A stretch of DNA of 64,000 bases from Pelomyxa schiedti. Its lineage: Eukaryota; Evosea; Pelobiontida; Pelomyxidae. The notes beneath the pieces were generated by a model, which saw nothing but the letters and a program-made list of their open reading frames with translations, was not told the origin of the DNA and ran no database searches. A program made the position numbers and the translations under genes. The stretch covers positions 3,252 to 67,251 of the forward strand of contig JAHLWZ010000720.1 in NCBI GenBank assembly GCA_020536535.1, in the 5' to 3' direction. Below are positions 21,278-33,200 of the stretch, piece after piece. Each line of letters starts with the position of its first letter. The stretch's first letter is position 1.

Positions 21278-22884
21278 TCATGAATCGTTTTGTAGAAAGC
21301 GGCTCAACATAGTGGCTATATCTGCCGCATGAAAAAGGAGGGCTCTGGCATAGCTACAAGAGGGGCATTCCCTGCAGATAGTACAGTGCCCCACATACAC
21401 AGAAGCCAGAAGCTCCCCTTGAGCATCCACAATTGGGTAACTCTCCCAGTGAATTGGCGTAGTGGCCCCAGTAATGGGAGCCACAATAGACCAAACTGAA
21501 GCCGAGCACTGATTGTTAACCAAGTGCGCTTGTGCTTCCCAAAATACACCTTGGGATTCTTTCTCTACATAGGTCTCACCCCAATCCAACTTTTGAAGCT
21601 TGATTGCTTGGGCAGTTTGGGAGATGGCTTGCGCAACCCAACAGTTTAAACAAACTGGTTTGCAATTCTGGTGTATCTTGAGAACGCTCTTCATTTGGAA
21701 AAAGGGGATACCTGATCAACAATCAATAAATGAAACTGCTGGAAGGACAGTTCAATAACTTCTAATACTTGTCTGATACAAGCCAAAGGGTCATTTGGAA
21801 TAGGAGCTCCAACTGTACACGGCGAAGCTGGGGTGAAGACTGTTGGTGTGCATGGTGACATCGGACCTGATACAGAAAGAGGAAGAGCAGGCGACATGGC
21901 CATGGGAGACAAAGGTGAGAATGCGGGCTCAGGTTCTGGGACATGGGGTGTTCCCCCACAAGCAATAAAAATGGAAAATACGACTGACGTGCCGGTTTCG
22001 TCTTCAGATGACTTAGTGAGATAGGAAGAAAGAAGGGATTTACCAAATTGGGTCTCTGAATCTACAATTGTACTTCCCGCGGGGATACTAGGAACGCCCG
22101 CGGATTCATCGGAATTAATAATAATATTTTGCGGTTGCTCTGTGCTATTATTGACATTTCCGAGGTGGGGACCACATGAATTGGTTACTGTACCAACACA
22201 TGGGTGGTTCCCAGCTGGAGAGGTGGTGTTGCTTCTGGACTGTGTTGTGTGAGATTCTGGAGTTTGAGGAGTGCCAGTGCGTGTGCTGGTGCTTGTGCTT
22301 CTGCCAAAGTGGCTGTTGTCGATGATTGTGCTGCTTCCAAAATTGGTTGATGTTGCCGTAGTGCATGATGTGCTTGTTGCATTATTGGATTTATCGTTAG
22401 TGAATTTTCGCGGAAAACGTGGCGTCCCGCCTGACTCTGAGTCGCTCGGCTGGTTGTTATTGCTTTCACAGCAGAACCGCCGGGGTTCCCCAGAGGCGTC
22501 AGAGTCGTCACTGCGCGGAGAATCAACGTCGTCATTGTCGCGGGCATCATTTACACTGACATCGCGGTATTTAATAATAGTAGTGGCGGCAGCAGAGACT
22601 TCCTCTGCCGCCGCTGTTGCAGTTGCAGTATCGCCGTTTCGTTTGCCTTCGGCCGCGCGGTGTGCATCACCGCCGGTGTCGAGCGACAAATCGCTGCAAC
22701 GATCTTTGGCGTCCGCGCCGCTGCAACTGTAGCTGCTCAGATCGCGGGCCAGCGGCGAAGGCGGCGTGCACGCGCGGCACACGTCGCGCGTAGGAGATCC
22801 GGGGTGCGGAGGGGGGCCTTCGCTGCAGATCTTGGGCACACTGGGATCTGGGTTGTATTCCCTTGGGGGCGACGGTTTACGCAT
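21278..22884 (-). CDS. Ser/Thr/Asn-rich protein with Cys-containing C-terminal domain, unknown
   Basis: ATG 22884 opens MRKPSPPREYNPDPSVPKIC. The first 360 residues are disordered: Ser/Thr/Asn-rich, with many SP motifs (FSPLSPMAMSPALPLSVSG) suggesting proline-directed phosphorylation. The C-terminal part after one intron (stop near 21278) has two cysteine groups, HQNCKPVCLNC and HCTICRECPSC, and between them a stretch YPIVDAQGELLASVYVG that looks like a GAF or PAS-type core strand. I do not recognise the protein. A regulatory, possibly nuclear, role is only a guess. Confidence 0.65.
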
Positions 22885-23120
22885 CGTGTGCCGTGGGCGA
22901 TTTGTTTTTTAAAAAAACAGAAATTTAACTTAGCTGAGAGCTTCGAAGTTCGTCAGTTCAGCGATTTTTTTTTTGTAATTGCGCGATCCCTCTAAAAATA
23001 GAACCATCCATTCATCCCTGTTTAGTAAGGGAAAATTGTACTTGGCTTTTTCTTGCCTCGGCACAGCATTGTGACTGGTTTTGTTGTTTTCAACAGGAAC
23101 TATTTTAATTTCGTTTTCGT

Positions 23121-24414
23121 CTAATAGATAGAGAGTGAGCTGAATACAGCATTGCCATTGTTGCAATTTGTGCTGTAGTCACATGGGGGGATATCCAGCC
23201 ATGCCATGTCAGATGCGTACTGGCCCCAGCTACTCATCACAAGTGTCATTCCATCCTTGAGTGGCTGTGTGAGCTGCGAGAGATAGCTGCTGCCACAGTC
23301 CGCATGTTCTATTCGGAACTGATTGAAGCCTTGGCTTAGAATAGTAACGATATTAACCTGTGGAGGGAGTCGATTGTTAGCCGGTGCAATTGAACAATTC
23401 TGTGGGTGAGAGAATAGATACCAGGTTGGTACCGTCAGATACGAAAGTAATATTGACTTGGAACGCTTGCTGGGTGTTGATGGTGTAGCCGGTGCCTGGA
23501 CCATATGCGGTGGTCGACAGTTTGTATGTATTTTTGCCGCAACCACCACCTAGTGTTCAGTCAGTTGCTTAGTTCGTTGAATATTTCCAGTTGTTATACC
23601 GTCACAATAGTAGTATGGATATGTTGTCTGATCGCACTTATGGGGAGTAATATCAAAGGCATATGCATTGGCTTCCATAATATCCATTTCTGCACTGCGT
23701 TAAGTAGACCGGATTTTATTGAAATTTACCAGGGCAGTATATCCCGCAGACTTTATTGGCATCACAGTAGTAGTCTCCTAATATACTATTAACTGGAAAC
23801 AAGTACTCTTTAAAAGAATACCGCAAGTTGTGGGATCGGGGGTATATCCGTTGTAAGCGGGCATCTGTGCGAGATAAAGAGCCAAATTGCAAGCACAGCC
23901 AATGGCGCTGAGGTCAACAGTGTATGATACAGTCTTTCCGAGAAGGGAAAACATTCTGAGCGCAACAAACACGTCTGTGTGTCAGAGAAGTAGAAGTTCA
24001 TACTCCACTTACCTCCAAATTGTGGGACCGAAAGCTGTGGGGCACCCCGTAGCCAAATAAACCCTAGGGCCATGTCCCAACTTCAAAGAAGTCCCCGTTG
24101 GCCACACATTGCCCCATGCTCCATTGGATTCAACCACAGAAAGGTACCTAGACATGGGTGAGGGAATTTAAACAAAATCCTGTCTCTTTGGCTCAAAAAA
24201 AAAAAAAAAGGAATGAATAAAATCAGGGGTTGTTGAAACTCACTCGGGTTTCCCATCAACAGACACAGTGAGAGTGCCTGCACTAACGTCGTTTACACAG
24301 TCACCTGTACATGAAGTTATGGGACTCCCAAATCCACAACAGCAAACAGAAAAACTAACCTCCCACAAGCGCCACGAAGGTGGCAGCCAGCAACACCAAG
24401 ATAACCGACTTCAT
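23121..24414 (-). CDS. Secreted glycoside hydrolase family 7 cellulase
   Basis: ATG 24414 opens the signal peptide MKSVILVLLAATFVALVGG. About eight exons then give typical GH7 segments: YLSVVESNGAWGNVWPTG; FSLLGKTVSYTVDLSAIGCA (the FKLLNQEFTFDVDVS region); the catalytic block EMDIMEANAYAFDITPHKC near 23650-23690; GGGCGKNTYKLSTTAYGPGT; FNQFRIEHADCGSS; and LKDGMTLVMSSWGQYASDM with AWLD near the end. Nucleophile Glu, Asp and acid/base Glu are all present, but the family Trp of EMDIWEAN is Met here. No carbohydrate-binding module or linker is visible. GH7 enzymes cleave cellulose and occur in fungi and scattered protists including social amoebae. Stop at 23121-23123. Confidence 0.88.
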
Positions 24415-24610
24415 GTTGTTGAAATTTTATCTTTTTTCTGTTTCCGTCGTTTCACTTTCTTTATGTTCACCGTTTGGAATTTTGACACACAGATGGAAGA
24501 AGACGAGTGAAAAAAAGGAAGAAAACTTGTAGATGAGGGTCACAAGTGAAAGAAAGTGTTTACATTGACAACACAACACAACCAACAAACGGCTTCTTTG
24601 GTTGTTGTGG

Positions 24611-26691
24611 TCACATACCAACAACACACAAAAGGTGCATTGCACCAAACACCAGGACAGTGTTGGCCCTCAGATAGTCAAAGTCAATAGTGTCATAGGT
24701 GTCAGTCTTAGCATGATGATTGGGATTAGCAAGTTGGCCGTGTGGCTCCAGCCTTGGTTCCCCAAGTCCGGTGCTGCAGAAGAATTCCGCAGGAAAACTG
24801 AGGAAGTCAGAGAGCCCGGCAAAGCGGCCGTGATGTGAAATGAGTGTGAGTGGTGTGTCCAAATGGGGGGAGCATATTTGCTCCAATGCGATCTGGTAGA
24901 TAGGCTCAAGTGTGGGATGGGGTTGCTTGAGTGCAATGGCCCAGGAGTTCTCGTGGTTATATCTGCTTGTGGTGTTATTTTTTTTGTTTTGTTTTGTTTT
25001 GCTTTGGGAGCTAACCCGGCCATGTCCACTGTATGTACACTATGTATTTTCTGGAAAACTGATGGAACCAAAGAGCGGAGGAAGCTTAAACGTATGTTTG
25101 CTTAAGCAAAATAGGCAAAAGGATACCTTGCAAATTCCTCACTGCCGTTCAATCCTGTTTCTTCCAAATCAAAAAATACAAACAGTAGTGGTCTCTGGAG
25201 GAGTAAAACTTCATTTACTGGGGTGGGATTTTTACTGTTCTTATTGCCATTCTGTTGATAGCTAAAGCCACTTGTAGTACCAAGGCAACACCTTGTTTTG
25301 AAGGAAATTTATTTCTTGGGAAAAAAAAAATGTGATGAAATTGTTGATGCATACCAGTGCCATTGTCATCTGCTCCATGACAATTGACGGAATCGTAGTG
25401 TGCCCCCAAAACAATAACTGCAGCATGTTAGAGGCAATCAACATTTGCCATAACTGGGTGTAATACCTTCAGAGGAGCTTTTTTCAGAAGTAACAGTGGC
25501 AGGAATTATCCCAAATAGATTGGCTCCCTTTTCAGCCACCAGGCAATGTCTTATAGGTTTGATTCCATGACGTTCCATGATACTTGACAATTTGTTGACA
25601 ACTTCCACTCGGTTATTAAGCCATTGCCTGTCTACGAGTGGCTTCCCACCAGCTTGGATTGGTGTCACACCTGAGAGCCAAGAAAGTGTTTGCCTGAGAT
25701 TGTCTCTCCAATCCTACCAAAGAGAATAAGTAATTTGATTACAGTATTTAACAACTTCTTCCAACAATTCTTCCAGTGTGAGTGTGCCTGTTGAAGTCTT
25801 TGACAGTGCCTCAATAATCTCAGCTTGTTTGTAGTCCCTCTCTATGCTCGGTATTGATGGCTGACCCGGATCTGCAGCAGTGGATAGATCCGTCGGGACA
25901 AGGCTTTTATTACAGAGAGGCGTGGTTTGTTCCACGACTGGGCTTGCGGTCTCTGTTTGGTTAAAGGTCATAGCTGATGTCAAAACTTCATCACAGATAA
26001 CTTGGATACTCTGTATTGCGGTTACCAAAAAAATTGGTGAAGGACACATCAGTGACAAACCTCCAACGGTGGGACAACAGAACAAGCAAAACACCATCCA
26101 TCAATTCGCGGAGGTTCCTGCATCAGGAATTTAACTGACAGCATTACACAGTGCGGAAGCACTCCCATGTTACTTTCACCATCAATAGTGGGATTCACAG
26201 TCGGAGGAATAGCTAAAAATTCACAGTCAAAACCCAAAAAAGTAAAAATAGGCAAAAAAAAGATTGGGCACACCGTTTGCGTGTTTCACAGCACAAATAC
26301 TGCAGAAATTGATGCCGCAATCCAGGCACACCCATAATTCCACCCCGTCAGCGTGGCCCAGAGGGCACAAATCGCACCCGCGGTGCAGCCACGACCCGAG
26401 CCCATCGTCCTCGAGCCACTTCATGAGTTCGTTCTCTGGGGTGTTTTTTTCCCAACGCCGGCGCCTCTCGGCCAATTCTGCCGCCGAAGGTGGAGCTGCA
26501 GCCGAAGCTGTCGAACTTGGTGGCGGCGGCGGCGACGAGGGCTCCTCAACCGCAGTTGCTGATGACGTGGATGACGCGCAAGTTACGTTTTGGTGCCTTT
26601 CTAGATGGGCAACGTGCGGGCACGCACTGCGTCGCAGGCTCGTAGTCGTGGTCGTGGTGGGAACAGAAATCGGCCCTTCCGATGCGGACAT
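24611..26691 (-). CDS. M28 metallopeptidase with N-terminal zf-UBP-like zinc finger
   Basis: ATG 26691 opens MSASEGPISVPTTTTTTSLR. The first exon carries CPHVAHLERH...C and CDLCPLGHADGVELWVCLDC followed by CSICAVKHANG, spacing like a zf-UBP ubiquitin-binding finger. Middle exons include DYKQAEIIEALSKTSTGTLT and PLVDRQWLNNRVEVVNKLSS. The C-terminal half is a complete M28 Zn-peptidase: GAHYDSV and GADDNGTG near 25390, FFDLEETGLNGSEEFA near 25170, HTVDMAG near 25020, and HHAKTDTYDTID near 24700, which supplies the His/Asp/Glu/Asp/His metal set. The stop is at 24611-24613. M28 enzymes are usually secreted or vacuolar; here there is no signal peptide, and a ubiquitin-type finger is joined on. Two adjacent genes cannot be excluded without a transcript. 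Confidence 0.75.
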
Positions 26692-26813
26692 TCTCTCTTC
26701 GATTCTTCACTTTGTTCAAACGAAAAAAAAGAAGGGAAAAAAAACAGGGGAGGGCAATAACTTGTGGTGGTTTTTTTTCGTGCCATGGAATGACAGCAGT
26801 GACCCAACTTGAC

Positions 26814-28855
26814 TCAGTGGCTGTTTTGGGTGGAGGTGAACTGGACCTTGCGGGGTCTTTTGGTGGAGGTCAGTTGATGCGATGGAGCCTGTGGCGTCGA
26901 CGGGGGGCTGCGCTTGCGGGTTTCAGTTGCACAAGTGGTGGTGGTGTCGTGAGATTGCGTTGTGCTTGTACTTGTGGTTGTGGTTGTAGTTGCGGCGGCA
27001 GTTGTGCTACTGGACGAGGTGCTCGTTGTGGATTGTGGGTCTGTTTTGGTTTTGGGTTTGGGTTTTGCTTTTGCTTTGGATTTTGTTTTTGCTGGTGTTA
27101 CTATGGGTTCTGCTTTTTCTTTTGGTTTTGGTTTTGGTTTTGGTTTTGCTTTGGGTTTTGTTTTTGCTGCTGTTGTGGGAAGTGGGGAAGGTGATGTGGA
27201 CTGGAGTGGCGGAGTTACATGAGATGAGGGAATTTGGTTGGTGATTGTGGAATGGTGGGATTTCCTAACAAAGCAGGCCACAAAGAATCCAGTTGCTTGA
27301 TCCTCCTTTGGATCCACGCGGATGCAATTTTCCGCTTGCGTGAACAGAGGCAACCCCCTGTGGGGCCAGCTTGGGAGCACCTTTTCGAGTTCAAAGGGTA
27401 CGGAACTGCTGGCTCCAGTAATGTCAGTGGCATTTTCGCCAGTTAGTGCCCAACGAACTACATCCTCGTTTTCCTCTTGGTGAATGGAGCATGTGGAGTA
27501 CACAACCCGTTGAACATTGGGGAAGGACAATGCGTGCCGGAGTATGAGCAACTGAAATTTGCGTAGTTGTCTCAGCCTAGAGAGATCTGGCTTTTCTTCT
27601 ACTGTCTGTAGTTGCATTTCTGGCCTGTCTAGCATCCCAGAACCTGAACAGGATGGGTCAACAAGAATCTAGTGCTGAATGTTAATTCAAGGCAAAAAAG
27701 TGGGAGGGGGGTACATGGGTAACAGAAGAATATTGCTTGTCACGTGGTGAGACTTTAATGAAATCTTGGCACGTTGCAGTCACATTCTTTACGCCGCGTT
27801 GTTCAAGTAATTTTAGCATCATATCCAATCTTTTTTTGTCTTTGTCAAAAGCATAAATCTTCCCCTATAAATCCTCTTGTAAGAAAGGGTGACACTGTCA
27901 GAGAAAACAATCATATCACAAAATTGATAAGACAATTAAATTTATCTGTTTCATCGCCAAAGCAATACCGTATTGTTCATTATGGCAGCCAGGTGTGAAG
28001 TCTTGTTTCCAGGAGCTGAACATGAATCGATGACATGACTTCCTTGTGGCGGGTTGAGCACCATTGCAGGAATGCAGCTTGGTTTGGATTGAATAATCAG
28101 ACTCCCCTTCTTTACTGCCTTGAAAGTGTGGACCTTCGCATCAGGTGCGAAGTGGAGTAATTCGGGTATATCACTATCAACTGTGGCCTATGGCAGTGTG
28201 GCAGAGTAAACAACTCTCTTCGCAGAGTATCAAGCATACCAATTTTGATGAAAATGTGGCCATCAGTGATGAAACACTAGTCATAAGAGTATTCACACGA
28301 GCACACTTAGGAACGGGCTTTGCTGGCAAATTTTCAGCCTGGTATTTTGCAAAAGCTTCCCTTATTTCTTTTTCGTGCCTCAATACCTCCTGAGTTACGT
28401 GAATCAAAAGAAATAAAACGATAAACAAAGTAGGCTCTATACCAAACCCCAAAAGCGAAATCGAAAAGAAAACGAAATAGAACCGTCTAATAGACCGATA
28501 GAACTCGCAGTACCTTCTCCAGAGATCCATTGCTTCTAATGCCACCGCCCAAAAGCATGTCCCTCACAAGAACCAACACCATTCCATTTCTAAACGCCGT
28601 TCTTTCATCCATATTCCCCACAGTTTTCGCTCTGCCCCCAGAACCTCCCATAACCCCGGCTCCGCCACTCAGCAGCCCGGTGTCTTTAAGGCAATCGCAG
28701 AGGACCTTCTGGCACTTGGCCGTCTCGGCCACGACGGCGTAGCACCCACGAGGATTCCTCACCCCAGGGGTAGAAAACGCCAAAGTACGCGGTGTGCCTT
28801 TGAACATTAAAACCCCGGCCATGATCTTGGCTGCGTCGCGGTACATCATCGCCAT
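26814..28855 (-). CDS. NSUN5: NSUN5-like rRNA (cytosine-C5) methyltransferase
   Basis: ATG 28855 opens MAMMYRDAAKIMAGVLMFKG. Conserved segments in order: VRDMLLGGGIRSNGSLEKVL, CARVNTLMTS, VKKGSLIIQSKPSCIPAMVL with NPPQGSHVIDSCSAPGNKTS (SAM motif I), the IYAFDKDKKRLDMMLKLLE region, LVDPSCSGSGM (release Cys motif), and VVYSTCSIHQEENEDVV (catalytic Cys) with PSWPHRGLPLFTQAENCIRV and GFFVACFVRK. NSUN5 methylates one cytosine in 25S/28S rRNA. After the enzyme core there is a long tail with KPKAKPKPKPKPKEK, Thr/Ser runs and a basic end, unlike the short C-terminus of typical homologues. Stop at 26814. Confidence 0.92.
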
Positions 28856-28936
28856 GAGTGACGTCCGGCAAAACTACAATTAAATAACCCAAGTAAATTA
28901 AAAACCGAAACTGATGAATAGCTAAAGAGCTAACGG

Positions 28937-29913
28937 TTAGACCGTTTCAAAAAAAAAAAAGCGTGCTAAAGAGACTTTTTGGTTTATTCCTACTTTAAGG
29001 TTTGTATTAGGTGTGTTAACAATCAGGATGCTGTTGGACAGAATCAGTAACACTGGAAGATTGAGACGGGAAAAGGTACCATTTCCGCCACTGTTCATTG
29101 CTAGTTCCACCAACTCTGCTTTGTGCAATTCGTCTTGTTGGTCAACCGACCGCAGTACTTCCGCGGCACTGGATTCTTGTTGCTCACCCGCAATTAGTAG
29201 CTCATCAAGAACAAGGTATGCCTTGAGTGGGTAAGTATAGTGAAGTGGAATAGCTTTGATTCCCTACTCTTGAAAAGTCATAGATAAGGTCAAGTTCTGT
29301 AACGTTACCAAAGTATTTATCCAAAATAAAAACTGTTCGTGAATTAATAAAGTGTCATAGAGGGATGGAGGTCACAAAGAAAAGTAGGGGAAAAAAATAG
29401 GAAGGAAAATAAATTGTTGCACAAGTAGAAAATATTAACTTAATTAATCCTCGTATACCAAAACGATGAATGAGTTCGAGCGTTATGAGTTCGTTGTCAG
29501 ATTTGTCAACACAGAGTACAAAGTATAAACTGGCATATCTTTGTTGAAACAGTTATACTGGAAACCACAAAGTAGCCAGTGTGCAATGCTAAAAAAAAAG
29601 GCTGTGCACCTTTTATACACTACAGTAAATTCCCTCCATTCAATGAAATTACACATCGAGGAGCTTCTGTGAGTGACTTGAACAGCCAGTTCTTTAATAA
29701 TGCGTTCCCTCTCCTTCTGTTGATATGGAACATACCTTCATTGTAGTTTACAAATCAAAGAGGGAGATTCGATGGGGAAACCCCAAACCATTTGGAGAGT
29801 CTCGTTTTTCCCTGCCTGTTGAGCATCAAGAAGAATTTGATCTGCCATTTTATGCACGTGAGTTTGGCGTCCGAGTTAAAAAAAAAAAAAAAAAAAAAAC
29901 GTCGCACCGTCAT
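28937..29913 (-). CDS. AP1S: Clathrin adaptor AP-1 sigma subunit
   Basis: The exons splice to a protein close to AP-1 sigma, part of the trans-Golgi/endosome clathrin adaptor: IKFFLMLNRQGKTRLSKWF, KERERIIKELAVQV, CNFIEWREFTVVYKR, YASLYFVLCVDKSDNELITL with ELIHR, LDKYFGNVTELDLIYDFS, AYLVLDELLIAGEQQESSAA and EVLRSVDQQDELHKAE. The IKFF exon lacks an initiator. A six-base first exon ATGACG at 29908-29913 followed by GTGCGA, with an acceptor at 29842-29843, would give MTIKFF and a T-rich 66-bp intron. The frame after HKAE runs to 28937 and is longer than usual, so the very 3' end may be spliced differently. The sigma-1 assignment over sigma-2, -3 or -4 rests on overall resemblance. Confidence 0.88.
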
Positions 29914-30239
29914 CTTCGCTGTGTTGATGATGATGGAAAAACAAAAAAAAAAACAAGGCAGATTAGAACTTTGGAAAAATGGAACCGAAATGCCTTCAAT
30001 CGAAACAAAAAACAGAAAAACACCAAGGGTGGTAGGCCATGCAACCAGGCACCGGGCGAACGACAGCGGAATGTCGTATTTTCCCAGATGGCGCTTTTCA
30101 GTGTTGGGAATCTCAGGGCTACAATACTGCGTTCGTTTCCTTTTTTTTTTTTCCTTACATTTTGTTTGTTTTGCACTTTTTGTTTTCTTTGGGCACTTGT
30201 AACTGAGGAAAAAGTGTCGAGTACTTGAGGGGCTTGAAT
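29914..30239. other. Divergent promoter region between AP-1 sigma and THOC2
   Basis: 326 bp between two divergent starts. It contains A- and T-runs (for example 30140-30150) and no convincing coding frame. Open frames here are lysine- or phenylalanine-rich artefacts. Confidence 0.5.
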
Positions 30240-33200
30240 ATGGGCAGTGAGGCACCAGAATTTTGTGGTATTCCACACCCTCAATTTCGTACCCCTCCTG
30301 ATTCATTAAGATAACATACGACAATTTTATTTGGAGCTGGGGAATGCTGTTGTTACCAGTGAACTTTCTACTGCACAGGCTATCTCTGCACTTCAAGCGG
30401 AACCAATTGTGTGTCAATGCCACTTGTGGTTTCATACCAACAAAAAAAAAAAAGGCTTCACCAGAGGCTCCATCTTTGTTAGCGGATGTGTTGTGGCTGA
30501 TAGGTACACCTTCACAAGTAAAGCATATCTTAGTTTCGAACAGCCCTTAAACTGGACAACATTGATGATAAAAACTGCAAAAAGCTTTTAATAGCTTTCA
30601 GCAAAGAACTCATAGTACGAATCCAAGCAATATTTGCCATAATTAATTATGGCTGCTGAAGGGTATTCATGCTGTCAGCCCAGCCATTTTAAAGGAGAGA
30701 ATGGAACCAGAATTCCTGGAGGCTATGGGCTGGACAACAAAAAAAATTTACGAGAGAAACACTATCAGAGTCAATGCTTCAGAAAGGTACATCATATAAA
30801 CAGGCTGTGTGACACTTCACAAATGTTTCCTAGTATGTCACATCAAAAGGTGATGCTACTGCGTGAAGAGCCTGCAGGATATGCAAGACTTATAGCAGAA
30901 TTAGATGGTGGTGTCACACTGGCTCCAGAGACTCTAAGTGATTTAATTTTCCGTGTTAATTCCCTTATTGGTACTTGATTTTAACCCTAGTCCAAACAAT
31001 AATTCTTCATAAAGGCACATTTGATCTGGACACAAATAGGGTTTTTGACATCTTGCTTGAAGTGTTCGAGAAAAATCAACAAAACAAGTATTTCATTGAT
31101 TTCATTGCATCCCTCGGGAAATTGTGTCCTCTTGCCCAACTTCTCTCTGTCAAATTTCGAAGTTATCAGGTCATGATGTACTGCAAAGTATCAAGTACTG
31201 ATTTTTCTACAAGATTCCGGATTCCAAGGAAACCACACCAAGATCTTTGTATGATCTGACGGCTAGATTGTTACAGGCTGGTAGACTCACTCTTGAGGAA
31301 ATTATTCCAAATGTAAGCCTAATCTGAGAGGGATGGCCATGATGGTTACATGTTTGCAGCTCCGTCCAACGGAGTCTGAAATGCGTACTGCCCACGATTC
31401 TTGGCTCGAACAAGCTGTTGCAGCTGCAAAGAAGCTTCGGTCATCTTACCCATCTGGTCATCCAGTGGTATCTCTTTCTTTCTGTCACAACCACCCAAGC
31501 AATTCTTAGATGGACAAACGTGCTACCAGACCAACAATCACCTATGTTATTGAAGGACGGGTGGTATGCCACATTCCTCTTTTCCCTTCCAATCCAACTT
31601 TACCAGGAAAATCAAAAACTTAACCTTGTGGAGTCCATGCTGACATTAGGTGATTATCCAGGAGCTCATCATCTTTTGAATCTTGTTACCCTCCTGATAC
31701 CTGGTGCTCACCAATCAGTGTGTAACTTTCCCATTGTTCATTTGTAGTCATATTATGCCAACAGATAAACCGGCTTCTGTGCCAAAAAATACATAGCCTC
31801 ATTGAACCTTACTACAGACCTCTTTCTCCAATTCTTCCTGGCAAAGGCGAAACAGGAATATCAACAGTCTCAATTATTCCTTTGTGTAAAGAGGTTGCTA
31901 GAATAGCATTAAATACACTCCATTTTAACACCTCTCAAGGTTTTACCACTTGTGAGGCATCTCAAGTGCTACTTGAGTAGTGATGTTGTTCTTTTTTGCA
32001 AGCTATGCCGTCTGCTGAAAGAATTCTTAGTTCTGAAAGTTGTTTTATTCACCAAAATTTCTTTTTTCCTAAAAATAATGTTGTAGGGCCTTGATGATGG
32101 TCCAAAACAGATCATCTACAAAGTTGTCAAGGAAGTGTTACTACCTTCACTTTCTCTTATACCATCCAATCCTGCTGTGTGTATTGAACTTTGGGACCTT
32201 TTGATGAAAATTCCATATCAACAACGGTACTTTGCATTCCTTGATTGGTCTGCTCACAGCAAAAGATATTCGATGTACAACCATTTAGTGGCTGTTACTT
32301 ACAAGAAGTATCCCCCTCTGATAATTGCAGCAGCAGAAACCATGAATGACTCCAAGCAACAGTTAAAGTAAGAATACTGCACGTTTGAGGGAAAAAACTC
32401 ATGTTCAGGCGCTTGTCTGCGGAGAACGTTAAAATGGTCGGAAGAAATATTGGAAAATTTAGTCATCACAATGCCCTCATATCCCTGGGAACACTTCTTG
32501 ATCAAGTCGAGGTCAAAAAAGGAATCAGTGTGTGAGATACCAATACATTTGTAGGTTATAGCCGCTATGGCAACAGTTTCTATCGATGCCCTTAGAAATT
32601 TGACTGCTCTGTCATATGACATGTTGTGTTGTATCCTTTCATTTTTTATTACCCTTCATTTTGCACTCAATGGACTGGTCTCCACTTAATGGATGACTGG
32701 TTACTTCTCGTGCAGACAATCTCTCACATTACATTACCCTACACATTGAGAGTCCTAATGTGTGGAGTAGTGCACTATGATAAATGAAAATGGACCTAGT
32801 GTTTCCTTCACTTTCTCCTAGATCTTATTATAGAACATGTTTCAAGGCCAAGACAAAAAGTTAAGACAGATGGCGTCAGTAACTCCCAGTGGCTTCAAGG
32901 CTTGTCACTCTTTTGTGGGAATGTTTTCAGTCGATGTAAGTTTTCGAAATTGGACAATTTACTCATGAAGAAAAAGACACTACTGTACCACTTGAACCAC
33001 TTCTAGTGTGCGTTATTTGGCAGTTGCGTGATGGGGATAGCTTTGATTTATTGGTGTGTTGTTTTCATTGGGTAAACACAGTCCTTTAATTTTGCCAGAT
33101 ACTCAAAGAAATTATTTCAAAAATGGCGGGAATTGAATATGGCGAAGACATTAGTGATGAAAACACAGACTGCCTGGCCGGTGGAGAATTACTTTTCTCC

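Noticed and set aside
29725-30228. Lysine-rich plus-strand frame and phenylalanine-rich minus-strand frame
   Set aside because: Produced by A/T homopolymers in an intron and promoter. AP-1 sigma exons explain the coding signal.
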